Below are positions 8,210 through 16,448 of a stretch of DNA of 42,333 nucleotides, piece after piece. Within the stretch, counting starts at the first letter, position 1; each line of letters opens with the position of its first letter. Source of the stretch: CAZLMG01 sp964560765. Its GTDB lineage: Bacteria; Bdellovibrionota_B; Oligoflexia; Oligoflexales; CAZLMG01. The DNA is taken from assembly GCA_964560765.1 (NCBI GenBank), contig CAZLMG010000040.1, forward strand, positions 1 through 42,333. The letters are read 5' to 3'. The notes under the pieces were generated by a model. The model saw nothing but the letters and a program-made list of their open reading frames with translations, ran no database searches and was not told where the DNA came from. The translations under genes and the position numbers were made by a program.

Positions 8210-10801
8210 TCAATCGCTCAATTCTGGCCCAACACTTACAGTGATCTTGGTTCCGGGGACGAACAGCCGCTGTGCTACGGCTTGGACCTGCTCAGCGGTC
8301 ACTGACTTAACCCGACCAGGGTATTTCAGGAAGTCATCAAACCCAATACCGTAAACCTCCATCAGCGCCATGGTCATGGCCTGGGTCTCGCCGCGCTGCA
8401 ATTCCACTTCGTGGTTGCCAACGATGTAGTTGATCGCTCTTTCTACCTCAGCGGCGGTGGGGGGCTGCATGGTCAATTCCCTCAGCTCGCGATCCAATTC
8501 GCCAATGGCGAGTTTCGCCTTACCGGGAGCACACGCGATGTACGATGCCGCCGTACCAGGATGCTGTCCGAAGCTCATAACAGGAGCGACCGTATAAGCT
8601 AGGCTCATCTCATCTCGCAGTTTTGAGAAAAGTCTCCCGCCATTTCCTCCCATCACCGACGACATCACGTCCAATGCAGCACGCATGGGATCTTCCCATG
8701 AAAGTCCTCGATATCCTAAACAAATATGGGTCTGCTCGCGAGACTTAGTGATATGTACCGTTTCCCCAACCTGAACTTTTAACTGGGACTCGGCTTGAGT
8801 AAAGCGGCGCTTCTGTGCAGCGGGCTGCCAGTTTGCAATATGTCGCTGCAGCATGCTCAGAAAGGTCGCCGCCGACCACGGACCGACAGCCCCCAGAGAC
8901 CAGGGTCCGCCGTCCCGATTACTCTCATAGAAATTGAGTAATGACTCGCAGTTAAAGGTTTCGATCGAGCGCGCCGTGCCGTACATCGGATGGCTGTAGG
9001 GATGCCCCCCATAAAGGCGCTCTTGAAAGGTGCGAAAGCAGATGCTTGATGGCGAATCGTTCTGCGACGTCAAGCTATGCTGTATCTCTCGGCGAACAGT
9101 CTGCCACTGCTGCTCGGGAAACACCGGCCGAAAGAGGCAGCTGAAAAAAGTTTCTAGCATCCCCTCTGTGAATTCTGACAAGCTTTGCATGCGCATTCCG
9201 AAACTATCTTTGCCAGAGAAGCCATCCAGTGAGGCGCCACAGCCCTCGGTTCGCTCAAGGATATCGTCGTAATCGAAGTCGCGTGAAGCTTTACCTAACA
9301 TTCCGGCAAACGCGTGGTAGATCCCAGCGTTCTCGTCCGTCTCACCTCGCAGCCCTCCTTCCGTTGCAGCGACAAGGCTGACCATGGGGGTATCCGGATT
9401 TTCGCGGTAAGCGAGCGTCAATCCAGGCCTAATTTCGACACGGACGGGCAACAAATTCTGCGGCTTGTTGGTGGCCACGCGCAGGACTTGACCGGTTCCA
9501 CCCTTTGTTGGTGAAGCCGCCTTAACGCCCTGCAGATAAGCTGCCTTCAGCTCTTCTGCTGTAAGGCTACTTTCCTTCGGAAGGAGCGCCACCAGCACCG
9601 CATTTTGTTCATCAATCCATCGATTGACCGCACTATGCACATGCGCCGGAGTTGTCTTATTGACCATCTCCAACGCGACATCGTCGAAGTAGAGTTTCGA
9701 CGGCGTCGTAAGTGCAAATCCAAGGGTCCGCGCCATCCCGCCAACCGTTTCTTCTTGATGCACGCGGTCGGCTCGTACGTTGGCCCGCGCGCGCGCCAAC
9801 TCCAACTCGATCACCGGCTGAGAATACTTCAACGAACAAATTTCCCGACCAAGCGCGCTAGCCGTCGACAGCATGGTTTCGGGTCGCGGGTATGCCGATA
9901 AGAAGAACACGCCGCGGCACTGTGGTGTGTAAGCCGAACAGCCAACTGCACTGACCAATCCCTCCTCATCACGCAGGCGTCGCGAAAGCCTGCTACTTTC
10001 ACCCGCCCCCAGGGCAAATGCGGCTAAATCAAGAGGCACCGAATCGGCATCGGCCAGAGCCGGAGAGCGAAATGCCATTTCAAGACGCGGCTGCTCGTAA
10101 TCGCCCTTGATAACTTCGCAGGAAATCCCTTCGCAAAAACGATCGTCGAGAGGCGCGCGGGATGGTCGCTCAGGTGGCGACGCTTTAGAAAATAACTCTT
10201 TGACCCAGCCAAAAGCCTGCGGCCCGTCAACCGCACCGCAAATAACTACCGACATGTTACTGGGCACATACCAACGCCGATAATACCCCAGCAAGATGTC
10301 GCGCGTGAAATCCTTAACCTGCGGCTCGTAGCCAATAATCGGCCGGCCCACTTCGCAGTGGGGATAACTAAGTTCGAAAAGCTTTCGTCCAATCACGTTT
10401 CCTGGACTGTCCAGGCCACGGCGAATCTCTTCAATAACCACTTCTTTTTCTCGATCGAGCTCTACCGGGTCGAAGGCGCTGTTGAAGACGGCATCCGACA
10501 AAAGGTCCATGGCCACACGGGCATGCTCAGCCGGCAAGGTAATGTAGTAAACCGTTCGATCGAAGGTCGTGTATGCATTCATATCGCCACCCAGCCGCTC
10601 GACTTCCGCCGAAATCTCACCCACGGCGCGACGCTCCGTGCCCTTGAAAAGCATGTGCTCGATAAGATGGGCCATGCCACGCTCAGACTCTCTTTCGTGA
10701 ATACTGCCCGCGTGTACCCACACTTGAATCGCCACCATTTTTGAAAAATGATTTTCCTTGATGGCAACTTCGAGTCCATTTTCGAGAAATTGATAGATCA
10801 T
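8210..10801 (-). CDS. M16 family zinc peptidase, two-lobed (pitrilysin/processing-peptidase type)
   Basis: An 863-residue insulinase-family protein made of two M16 halves in one chain. The first half carries the inverted zinc motif HLIEHMLFKGT (HxxEH) and the downstream REKEVVIEEI segment that supplies the third ligand. The second half (from about residue 440) has the M16 fold signature but no HxxEH, so it should be the inactive clamshell lobe. An upstream GTG at 10864 would overlap the preceding gene and add 21 residues that do not resemble a signal peptide. I chose ATG 10801 because MIYQFLENGLEV matches the usual M16 N-terminus, although its ribosome binding site is weak. Without a clear signal peptide its location is uncertain. 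Its substrate is unknown. Confidence 0.9.
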   Translation of the reverse strand: MIYQFLENGLEVAIKENHFSKMVAIQVWVHAGSIHERESERGMAHLIEHMLFKGTERRAVGEISAEVERLGGDMNAYTTFDRTVYYITLPAEHARVAMDLLSDAVFNSAFDPVELDREKEVVIEEIRRGLDSPGNVIGRKLFELSYPHCEVGRPIIGYEPQVKDFTRDILLGYYRRWYVPSNMSVVICGAVDGPQAFGWVKELFSKASPPERPSRAPLDDRFCEGISCEVIKGDYEQPRLEMAFRSPALADADSVPLDLAAFALGAGESSRLSRRLRDEEGLVSAVGCSAYTPQCRGVFFLSAYPRPETMLSTASALGREICSLKYSQPVIELELARARANVRADRVHQEETVGGMARTLGFALTTPSKLYFDDVALEMVNKTTPAHVHSAVNRWIDEQNAVLVALLPKESSLTAEELKAAYLQGVKAASPTKGGTGQVLRVATNKPQNLLPVRVEIRPGLTLAYRENPDTPMVSLVAATEGGLRGETDENAGIYHAFAGMLGKASRDFDYDDILERTEGCGASLDGFSGKDSFGMRMQSLSEFTEGMLETFFSCLFRPVFPEQQWQTVRREIQHSLTSQNDSPSSICFRTFQERLYGGHPYSHPMYGTARSIETFNCESLLNFYESNRDGGPWSLGAVGPWSAATFLSMLQRHIANWQPAAQKRRFTQAESQLKVQVGETVHITKSREQTHICLGYRGLSWEDPMRAALDVMSSVMGGNGGRLFSKLRDEMSLAYTVAPVMSFGQHPGTAASYIACAPGKAKLAIGELDRELRELTMQPPTAAEVERAINYIVGNHEVELQRGETQAMTMALMEVYGIGFDDFLKYPGRVKSVTAEQVQAVAQRLFVPGTKITVSVGPELSD

Positions 10802-10832
10802 GGGTGCACATTCCGTGGGTGATAGAAATCGT

Positions 10833-11819
10833 TTACATCGACATCTGTACGCTGACGCTAACACTTTGATGAGCCTGGGGAAAAGATAGATTTGGCCGAG
10901 ATGCGCTGTAAGAAACGGTAACCGGACCGTTCACCAACGCAACGCCGCCGCCGAGGATTCGGCGCGTCGAGTCAAGAGACTGGCCATAAGAAGCCAGCAG
11001 CCTCAGCAAATCATAGACTTTCGCTGAAGAAGAGAGCGTGACAAGTTGTTCCGGCTTGGCCGGTACACCCTCTGCTTCACTTTTTGGGGCTAAGAGCCAC
11101 GGGTCTTGAATTTCTGGCTGGTTCAGACCACGCATAGCTAACCAATCATCCGCGTCAATCGCTTCTCGATGCACATAGTCAAGGTGAGCTGTTATGGTCC
11201 CATCCGTCGTTAGGAGCGACACACCACCGCGAACTGTCCGTGGTGCGAATGGTAGCATTCGGCCATTGTTAAGATTCTCACCGGAAAAGCCAAACCTTAG
11301 ATTAGGATGCAGTAACCCGGCTACGCCGACGCCAAGAGACGTGCCTGTACGTGTTTTGCCGGACTGGGTGTCCTCGGCCTCTAGATATTGAAAACTGAGA
11401 CCGATGGAAAGTCGCTCAAGAGTTTGGGCTATGCCCAGTGCGCCGCGAGTTCGCAAGGTGGAACTCAAACGTGGCTGCATACTACCTACGTCACCTTCCA
11501 TTCGCGTTAACATGACCCCTGCGGCAACTGACGAGGTCTTGGAGTCTACGACACCAGCCTGGTAAAACTCTGAGCCCCGCGCTGGCCAATGGTAACCCGC
11601 GTAAACATTATACGCGGGCTCCATCGCGATCATCGCCGGATTTAGCCGAATGGCTGCAACGTCGCCGACGGCGGAGACCCCGGAATTGTTGAACCCTAGA
11701 TTGTGGCCGCCGGTTGTTTCAATCTCGTCCGAGAGAAGATACCCAGACGCGTGCACATGTTTCGGTAGGATTGCCAGCAACAACAAGAGACACTTAAGTA
11801 CGTCGATTGCCAAAGTCAT
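10833..11819 (-). CDS. Predicted outer-membrane beta-barrel protein, function unknown
   Basis: About 327 residues with an N-terminal signal peptide (hydrophobic CLLLLLAILP, cleavage probably after HVHA). The remainder is rich in short alternating segments, has NNSGVSAVGDVAAIRLNPA near the mature N-terminus and ends in a beta-type strand. The GxxNPA-like motif followed by barrel strands resembles PorV/FadL-like or UPF0164-type outer-membrane proteins; this is a fold-level guess. ATG 11819 directly abuts AGGGGAGG with no spacer, whereas TTG at 11813 (codon 3) sits six nt from it, so TTG may be the true start. It ends 31 nt before the M16 peptidase ATG, so the two are probably co-transcribed. 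It lies 157 bp downstream of yajC. Confidence 0.72.
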   Translation of the reverse strand: MTLAIDVLKCLLLLLAILPKHVHASGYLLSDEIETTGGHNLGFNNSGVSAVGDVAAIRLNPAMIAMEPAYNVYAGYHWPARGSEFYQAGVVDSKTSSVAAGVMLTRMEGDVGSMQPRLSSTLRTRGALGIAQTLERLSIGLSFQYLEAEDTQSGKTRTGTSLGVGVAGLLHPNLRFGFSGENLNNGRMLPFAPRTVRGGVSLLTTDGTITAHLDYVHREAIDADDWLAMRGLNQPEIQDPWLLAPKSEAEGVPAKPEQLVTLSSSAKVYDLLRLLASYGQSLDSTRRILGGGVALVNGPVTVSYSASRPNLSFPQAHQSVSVSVQMSM

Positions 11820-11827
11820 CCTCCCCT
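11820..11827 (-). promoter_or_regulatory. Ribosome binding site favouring a TTG start for the barrel protein
   Basis: AGGGGAGG on the minus strand touches the ATG at 11819 (zero spacing) but is six nt from the in-frame TTG at 11813. Normal spacing therefore supports TTG initiation. Confidence 0.55.
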
Positions 11828-11976
11828 AAGAATCCCGGTACGTTATTTCGGATTCTACCAGAACCAGATGAGAGGTCCCACGGACATCGAGATATCTCTG
11901 ACTGGAAATGCAGAAAGCCACAAATCGAGAGCCTAGAACTCTCGAATTATGGCTACTCTTGAGCACCTCGCGGCCC

Positions 11977-12309
11977 CTATTTGGCAGCGGGCTTCTTTGT
12001 TAAGGCGCTGATATGATTCTTTAGAACTTTTATATTTGTGTTTGTTGCCACCTCAACCGTTACAAAACTATCGGCTACGGAGCGCACAAACCCAATGATA
12101 CCTCCGTTGGTGACAACCTCATCCCCTGGTTTTAAGCCCTCAAGAAGTTGTTTATGCTCTTTCATCTTGCGTTGCTGCGGCCGGATCATGAAAAAATACA
12201 TGATAACCATGATACCCATCGGCAGCAGCAGCATGTCGAACAGAGATGGCTGGGGCTGGGCTGCGCCTGCTTGTGCCACGGCACTCAAGTTAAATAGACG
12301 TTCAAGCAT
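11977..12309 (-). CDS. yajC: Sec translocon accessory protein YajC
   Basis: A 110-residue inner-membrane protein with one transmembrane helix (MLLLPMGIMVIMYFFMI, about residues 26-42) followed by RPQQRKMKEHKQLLEGLKPG and a small beta domain, VVTNGGIIGFVRSVADSFVTVE, diagnostic of YajC. It associates with SecDF and SecYEG. AGGAG lies six nt upstream of the ATG. Unlike the common yajC-secD-secF order, no secD or secF follows; the next gene is an outer-membrane-type barrel. A stretch upstream of it contains TTGACG but no good -10 at the right spacing. Confidence 0.95.
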   Translation of the reverse strand: MLERLFNLSAVAQAGAAQPQPSLFDMLLLPMGIMVIMYFFMIRPQQRKMKEHKQLLEGLKPGDEVVTNGGIIGFVRSVADSFVTVEVATNTNIKVLKNHISALTKKPAAK

Positions 12310-12491
12310 CTGAATCTCCTATTGTAGAGGGTCGAGTTCTTACCGGAATCGGTGCGCAAATTCAAGTTTCCAAAAAACTAATCCAACGAAATGACAGAAA
12401 TATGTTCGTCAACGCCGGGCACGCCTAATTCCGGTGGACGTTATCCGGGGAAATGGGGTTATTTATGGGCCCAATGCGCCCACACAATTCG

Positions 12492-12497
12492 AAGGAG
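12492..12497 (+). promoter_or_regulatory. Ribosome binding site setting a TTG start for the helicase
   Basis: AAGGAG is five nt before the in-frame TTG at 12503 and 20 nt before the next ATG at 12518, so TTG is the best-supported start codon. Confidence 0.6.
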
Positions 12498-12502
12498 TTC
12501 TT

Positions 12503-14557
12503 TTGTTAGCAGCACTCATGGAGCTGAATCCGCCACAACGAGATGCGGCATCGTCCATTCAAGGGCCTCTGGTGCTGCTAGCAGGTGCTGGAACGGGCAA
12601 AACCCGAGTTATTACCTATCGCATTGCAAATCTGCTACACAATCGCATCGCACCGGAAGCCATTGTCGCTGTCACCTTCACGAACAAGGCTGCGCGCGAG
12701 ATGCGCGAGCGCGTGAGTGCACTGGTCGGGTCCCGGGCCAAGTCACTTTTCATCGGTACGTTTCATTCATACTGTTTGAACATTCTCCGTCGCTTTCATC
12801 GCCAAGCAGGATTGCCCCCTCGATTTTCCATTATTGCGGCCTCCGATCAAGTGGACCTCGTACAAAGATGTCTAGATGAGCGTGGCTGGGCTTCAAGGCT
12901 TCGTGCTTATGATGTGCATGCACGCATTAGCCGGGCAAAGAACATGTTGGTGTCTCCAGAAGACCTGGCGAACGGCACTGGCCAGCTCCATGATGAAGAC
13001 CCCAGCACCCTCTCTGAGCTGTACGCCATGTACCAGCGTCAGTTGCAGCTCAATCACGCCATTGATTTTGACGATTGTATCTATCGCGCCGTACAGCTTT
13101 TGCGCAGTGAGAGTGACGTTCGGGAAACGCTGCATCAAGAGGTAAGCCACATTCTGGTGGATGAGTATCAGGACACCAATCTTGCGCAATTGGAACTTCT
13201 TCGCCTGGTAACGGGTCCAAAGAATAACATCTGCGTGGTCGGCGATGACGACCAATCCATCTATAGCTGGCGAGGTGCGCTGGCGCAAAACATCGATCGT
13301 TTTGAAGAACTGTTTCCTGGTAGCCGTTTGATTCGGCTCGAGCAGAACTACCGGTGCACAACCTTGATTCTAGATGCTGCAAATCAGGTCATTCGCAACA
13401 ATCCTAAGCGCAAGGAAAAGACGCTCTGGAGCAAAAACGACTCTTCCGACTTAATCACGGTAGTTGATTTTGATGAAGAGGTTGATGAAGCGCGCTGGAT
13501 CGCTCGCAGGTGTCTCGCCTATCAGGGAAAGGGATACAAGGCTTCCGATATCGGCATCCTGTATCGTTCCAATGCCCAGGCAAAGGCACTGGAAGTCGCC
13601 ATGCTCGAGCACCGATTACGATATCGGGTGTTTGGCGGTCAAAGTTTCTTTGAACGGGTCGAGATCAAGGACTTCTTATCCTATTTGCGCGTGATCGACG
13701 ATCCATCTGACCTGATGGCATTTTGGCGCATTGTGAATACCCCAAGCCGGGGGCTTGGCCTAAAATCGTTGGAGAAACTCGCCGCAGCCGCAGCCGCAGC
13801 AAAAAGCACCCCATTTGCAGCCCTGTCCAGCAGCGCCCATGAAATGCCGGGTAAGGCCCGAGCTACGTGCCAAGGCTTTGTTCTCGACATTCAGCGCATG
13901 CAGCTCAAGAAAATATCAGCACCTAGCGACTTAGCCGACCTGGCTCGCGACATCATCAAATCTTTCCGACTCGAAGAGCACTACCGACAGAAGTCTGCTA
14001 CCGCGCAAGCTGCATCGGCCAAAGTTGACTCGCTGCGCCGCATTCCCAACTGGCTCCAAGATATCGGCTCTCAAATTGTCGATGATGGAAAGAAGCTGTC
14101 GCTCTCAGCTGTCATTGACACACTTTCGCTCAATGACGCTCCCACCAAGGAAGAAAAAGATTTGGGCGATACGATTTCCCTGATGACTATCCATGCGGCC
14201 AAAGGACTAGAATTTTCCTGCGTTTTCTTGGCCGGCGCCGAAGAAGGGAACATCCCTCACCGGAATAGCCTGCTCGACGATCGGGGTGTTGAGGAAGAGC
14301 GCAGACTTTTCTACGTGGCCCTCACTAGGGCTAAGGCCCACATGAATATTTCTTATTGCCGAGAGCGCCGCAGCGGTCCTGCAGCTGAACCTCGGGAGCC
14401 CAGCCGATTCATTAGTGAGATGCCTGACAGCATCCTGAATCGTAATGATGCCGCCGTCGAGTTAAGGCGTGATGTGGAAGCCGCGAAAGAACAGACGTTA
14501 AATAAGCTAGGTCAACTGCGGACCATGATAAGAAAGGGTTTTGAGCAAAACCCTTAG
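12503..14557 (+). CDS. Superfamily 1 DNA helicase, PcrA/UvrD/Rep type
   Basis: 3'-5' ATP-dependent helicase for repair or replication restart. The motifs are in order: Q-motif region MELNPPQRDA, motif I GAGTGKT (about residue 28), Ia TFTNKAAREM, II VDEYQDTN, III DDQSIYSWRGA, IV RLEQNYRCT, V TIHAAKGLEF and VI RRLFYVALTRAK. At 684 residues it is nearer Rep and PcrA than the longer UvrD, and I do not assign a specific name. Starts at GTG 12434, TTG 12503 and ATG 12518 are possible; AAGGAG supports TTG 12503. The last codons form one arm of a terminator hairpin shared with convergent rpoH, whose stop is nine bp away. Confidence 0.93.
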   Translation: MLAALMELNPPQRDAASSIQGPLVLLAGAGTGKTRVITYRIANLLHNRIAPEAIVAVTFTNKAAREMRERVSALVGSRAKSLFIGTFHSYCLNILRRFHRQAGLPPRFSIIAASDQVDLVQRCLDERGWASRLRAYDVHARISRAKNMLVSPEDLANGTGQLHDEDPSTLSELYAMYQRQLQLNHAIDFDDCIYRAVQLLRSESDVRETLHQEVSHILVDEYQDTNLAQLELLRLVTGPKNNICVVGDDDQSIYSWRGALAQNIDRFEELFPGSRLIRLEQNYRCTTLILDAANQVIRNNPKRKEKTLWSKNDSSDLITVVDFDEEVDEARWIARRCLAYQGKGYKASDIGILYRSNAQAKALEVAMLEHRLRYRVFGGQSFFERVEIKDFLSYLRVIDDPSDLMAFWRIVNTPSRGLGLKSLEKLAAAAAAAKSTPFAALSSSAHEMPGKARATCQGFVLDIQRMQLKKISAPSDLADLARDIIKSFRLEEHYRQKSATAQAASAKVDSLRRIPNWLQDIGSQIVDDGKKLSLSAVIDTLSLNDAPTKEEKDLGDTISLMTIHAAKGLEFSCVFLAGAEEGNIPHRNSLLDDRGVEEERRLFYVALTRAKAHMNISYCRERRSGPAAEPREPSRFISEMPDSILNRNDAAVELRRDVEAAKEQTLNKLGQLRTMIRKGFEQNP
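14534..14555. terminator. Hairpin terminator at the helicase/rpoH convergence
   Basis: AAGGGTTTT (14534-14542), loop GAGC, AAAACCCTT (14547-14555) is a perfect nine-bp stem. On the minus strand it is followed by TCTTAT, so it most likely terminates rpoH. On the plus strand the downstream run is not T-rich. The whole stem lies in the last codons and stop of the helicase gene. Confidence 0.6.
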
Positions 14558-14566
14558 CACTCGTCC

Positions 14567-15451
14567 CTAAACGTCGATGAGGAGTCCCTTCTCTTCGACA
14601 AATTTTCGCAGATTCTGGATGATTCTGTTTTCTATCTGTCTGGCTCGCTCACGTGAGATGCCATATCGGTCTCCCACTTCCTGCAGGGTCATCGGGGTAT
14701 CTGACATGATGCGGCCATCAAAGACTTCTGCGTCTCGACCCTTAAGTGACTTTCGATATTCAACTAAATGCTCCGCAAAAATTCGCCTAACCTGCTCAGA
14801 TGCTAACGCGTCCTCGGCGGTTTCCGCCTGAGAATCTTCAAGCATTGTAATCCGAGACGCTGCTCCCTCTTCCCCGTTGATGGGTCCATCTAAAGACACA
14901 TCCGAGCCTGACAGGCGCTGCTGCATTTCTGTCACATCCTTCTCGCGGACATCGAGTGATTCCGCTAGCAGCTTGGTATCTATACGATCGTACTCAGCGA
15001 GTAGTCGCTCGGCCTCTTTGCGCAAGTTAAAGAACAGCTTTCTTTGCGCTGCCGTCGTGCCAATTTTAACCTGGCTTTTGTTCTCCATAATGTACTTAAG
15101 AATGAACGCTTTAATCCACCACGCCGCATAAGTTGAAAGCTTCACACCGCGATAGGGATTGAAACGCTTAACCGCCTGCATTAACCCGTAATTTCCCTCT
15201 TGGATTAAATCCAGGAGACCGGATTGCGCTTGCTTAAAATCGTTTGCTATTTTAACAACAAGCCGAAGATTACTCGTCACTAGCCGGTGTGCCGCGTTGA
15301 CGTCGCCGTCGTCAAAATGCTTAACGGCCAACTCATATTCCTCTGACGGTGTCAGCAAAGGATATTTAGCAACTTCCTGCATGTACAGCTGCAGTGGCGA
15401 GATGTGCGCTAACGACTTATCGCGAACAGCTATAGATGGAAGTTTAGTCAC
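14567..15451 (-). CDS. rpoH: RNA polymerase sigma factor RpoH (sigma-32 family)
   Basis: Alternative sigma factor directing heat-shock transcription in proteobacteria. The 294-residue protein has region 2 (LVTSNLRLVVKIAND, then LLDLIQEGNYGLMQAV and the STYAAWWIKAFI segment), the RpoH box QRKLFFNLR at residues 136-144, which separates RpoH from RpoD and RpoS, and region 4 with the helix-turn-helix VGDRYGISRERARQIE. The start is GTG at 15451 with a weak AAGGTG upstream. Only 36 bp separate it from the divergent kinase gene, so its promoter must overlap that gene's leader or 5' end. It converges with the helicase. I see no clear heat-shock promoter in front. Confidence 0.94.
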   Translation of the reverse strand: MTKLPSIAVRDKSLAHISPLQLYMQEVAKYPLLTPSEEYELAVKHFDDGDVNAAHRLVTSNLRLVVKIANDFKQAQSGLLDLIQEGNYGLMQAVKRFNPYRGVKLSTYAAWWIKAFILKYIMENKSQVKIGTTAAQRKLFFNLRKEAERLLAEYDRIDTKLLAESLDVREKDVTEMQQRLSGSDVSLDGPINGEEGAASRITMLEDSQAETAEDALASEQVRRIFAEHLVEYRKSLKGRDAEVFDGRIMSDTPMTLQEVGDRYGISRERARQIENRIIQNLRKFVEEKGLLIDV

Positions 15452-15487
15452 CGAAAGCCAGCACCTTCACAAGGAGAAATACCAACC

Positions 15488-16432
15488 ATGCCAGGGATCG
15501 GGATCATAACAAATCCGCACTCTAAGTTGAACAAGCGAAATCCCGAAAGGACGCGACTCCTTGGCTACATTCTTGGGACGCAGGGCCAACTGGAAGTTAC
15601 CAATTCACTGAAGGAATTGGATCTCGTTGCTCGGAAATTCTGCGAGCAGGATATTGAAATACTGGCCATCAATGGCGGCGATGGAACGGTTGCCCGAACG
15701 ATAACCGCATTTATTCGCGCCTATGGCCAAAAGCCCCTCCCGAAAATCGCGCTTTTACGCGGGGGTACCATGAACGTATTGGCGACGAATCTGGGTATCA
15801 GCGGCACCCCTGAGAATCTATTGTATCGGCTTGTCGAAGGCTACAGCTCGAATGTCCATTTCGCATATGAAGATGTGGCTTCCCTCAAGGCGAATTCAGA
15901 GTACGGATTCTTGTATGCTGATGGTATCGCTTGTACCGTGCTCTCAAAGTTCTACGAGAATAAGACCGGTCCCCTGGGCGTGATTTGGCTACTGATTCGC
16001 ATAATATCTTCCGCGATAGCCAAGGGCTCCTTTGCCAAAGAATTACTGCGTAAGCACCGTCTCAAAATTTCCATGAAGGACAAAGAAGCCCAGTCCATCA
16101 CAACCGTAACGCTCATGGCAGCTACCATTGAGCGGATGCCTCTCGGACCAAAACTATTTCCTTTGGCCCGCCGTTCAATCGCTCAGATGCAATTTTTCTA
16201 TGTAACCACCGCGCCTGAAAAGCTAGTTTGGCGCCTGCCCGGCTTGCTCCTCCCCCCAAAGCTCGGAGTCTCTGAGGATCGGGTGAGTCAGTGTACCCAA
16301 CGGCTGGAGGTTACGGCCGAAAGCGGCTACACTTACTCTTTGGACGGCGAACTGTTTACCTCAGAATCCGGAACGGTCTCTCTGGAGATTGGGCCGGTGT
16401 TGCAGTTTATCAATTACCGGGCAGAGTTATAG
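15488..16432 (+). CDS. Diacylglycerol/sphingosine-kinase-like lipid kinase (DAGK_cat family)
   Basis: A 314-residue protein of the DAGK/LCB5/YegS family, which phosphorylates lipid hydroxyl groups at the membrane face. The nucleotide-binding motif GGDGTVARTI begins at residue 63, ITNPHSKLNKR opens the protein, and LLRGGTMNVLATNLG corresponds to the family's GTxND-type loop. The C-terminal beta-rich half contains SGYTYSLDGELF, matching the 'DGE' element of the family. AAGGAG lies 11 nt before the ATG. It is first in a plus-strand run with amgK-like and murU-like genes (the next start is 16 nt after its stop), which suggests a link to envelope precursor metabolism. The actual substrate is unknown. 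Confidence 0.85.
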   Translation: MPGIGIITNPHSKLNKRNPERTRLLGYILGTQGQLEVTNSLKELDLVARKFCEQDIEILAINGGDGTVARTITAFIRAYGQKPLPKIALLRGGTMNVLATNLGISGTPENLLYRLVEGYSSNVHFAYEDVASLKANSEYGFLYADGIACTVLSKFYENKTGPLGVIWLLIRIISSAIAKGSFAKELLRKHRLKISMKDKEAQSITTVTLMAATIERMPLGPKLFPLARRSIAQMQFFYVTTAPEKLVWRLPGLLLPPKLGVSEDRVSQCTQRLEVTAESGYTYSLDGELFTSESGTVSLEIGPVLQFINYRAEL

Positions 16433-16438
16433 TAAGCC

Positions 16439-16444
16439 AGGAGG
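16439..16444 (+). promoter_or_regulatory. Ribosome binding site supporting a TTG start for the AmgK-like kinase
   Basis: AGGAGG immediately after the upstream stop is four nt before in-frame TTG 16449 and 22 nt before the next ATG at 16467. Confidence 0.55.
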
Positions 16445-16448
16445 TTCC

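Noticed and set aside
12310..12433. TTGACG in the yajC-helicase gap as a yajC promoter
   Set aside because: At 16-18 bp spacing there is no sequence close to TATAAT, so the -35-like hexamer alone is not enough.
12893..13382. Long open frames antisense to the helicase gene
   Set aside because: They mirror the codon structure of a clearly conserved gene, have no ribosome binding site or recognisable motifs, and are best explained as shadows.
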